From assembly GCF_043195095.1 (NCBI RefSeq), contig NZ_JBAFWN010000011.1: a DNA stretch of 64,000 nt; one strand, written 5' to 3'. This document shows, piece by piece, positions 63,936 through 64,000 of this stretch (the stretch's first letter is position 1; each line of letters begins with the position of its first letter). A program made the translations under genes and the position numbers. The stretch comes from NCEH01 sp043195095. Its GTDB lineage: Bacteria; Pseudomonadota; Alphaproteobacteria; Rhizobiales; Xanthobacteraceae. The notes below the pieces were generated by a model, which was given only the letters and a program-made list of their open reading frames with translations, did not search any database and was not told where the DNA came from.

Positions 63936-64000
63936 GGCTCTAGGGCTCCACGAAAGAGGGACGCATGGGCGAACCACGCGCCCCCGTTCAAACTTCTATT

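Overview
The window is GC-rich chromosomal DNA from an alphaproteobacterium. The order Hyphomicrobiales (Rhizobiales) is the best fit. The evidence is the S10/spc/alpha ribosomal gene order, a degP-rarA-crcB-rluC-HAD-ATP12 block next to rplQ, and an Asn/Gln transamidosome gatCAB. A formyltransferase/hydrolase (Fhc) cluster of the tetrahydromethanopterin (H4MPT) C1 pathway points to a methylotroph or facultative methylotroph, for example a Xanthobacteraceae-type or Methylobacterium-type lineage. The genus is inference only. There is no phage, insertion sequence, transposase or CRISPR array. Nearly everything is housekeeping or ordinary accessory metabolism, and no gene-free stretch exceeds 300 bases.

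Layout. 1-2.4 kb: end of histidine utilisation (hutF fragment, hutC), then glutaminase on the opposite strand. 2.4-9.4 kb: photolyase, membrane acyltransferase, cysK, sseA, a REP-like repeat patch, a DUF1489 protein overlapping a glutathione transferase, a possible 42-residue membrane peptide and a DUF3253 protein. At 9485-9500 there is a perfect 16-bp parS site. 9.5-16.5 kb: YdcF-like protein, isovaleryl-CoA dehydrogenase, a GGDEF-EAL protein and MgtE. 15.7-18 kb: two tandem secreted polysaccharide deacetylases. 18-22.5 kb: tRNA-Leu(GAG), lipB, a small secreted protein, gatB and a glycosyltransferase. 22.6-24 kb: an unusual ferredoxin-reductase-like/PAS fusion.

24-30 kb holds the C1 cluster on the minus strand: folD, a pterin carbinolamine dehydratase, then fhcB-fhcA-fhcD-fhcC joined by overlapping start and stop codons. 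FhcABCD moves the formyl group from formyl-H4MPT to a methanofuran-type carrier and hydrolyses it to formate. FolD works on the parallel tetrahydrofolate branch. 30-33.6 kb: an AroQ-type chorismate mutase, gatA, gatC and argC. 33.8-40 kb: parE, an MFS transporter, an RhlE-type RNA helicase, a TfoX-N protein and a small MscS channel. 40.4-42.4 kb: a TPR-glycosyltransferase fusion. 42.4-49.2 kb: ATP12 chaperone, HAD phosphatase, zinc-ribbon membrane protein, RluC-type pseudouridine synthase, CrcB, RarA and a DegP-type protease, all minus strand.

49.3-64 kb is the ribosomal supercluster, all minus strand, from rpsJ to rplQ with secY, adk and rpoA. Hairpins or terminator-like signals sit at rplO/secY, adk/rpsM, rpsM/rpsK and rpsK/rpoA, so the block is probably several regulated transcription segments rather than one uniform operon.

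The most unusual items are the parS site, the reductase-PAS fusion and the compact fhc cluster. I found no convincing wholly new multi-gene system.
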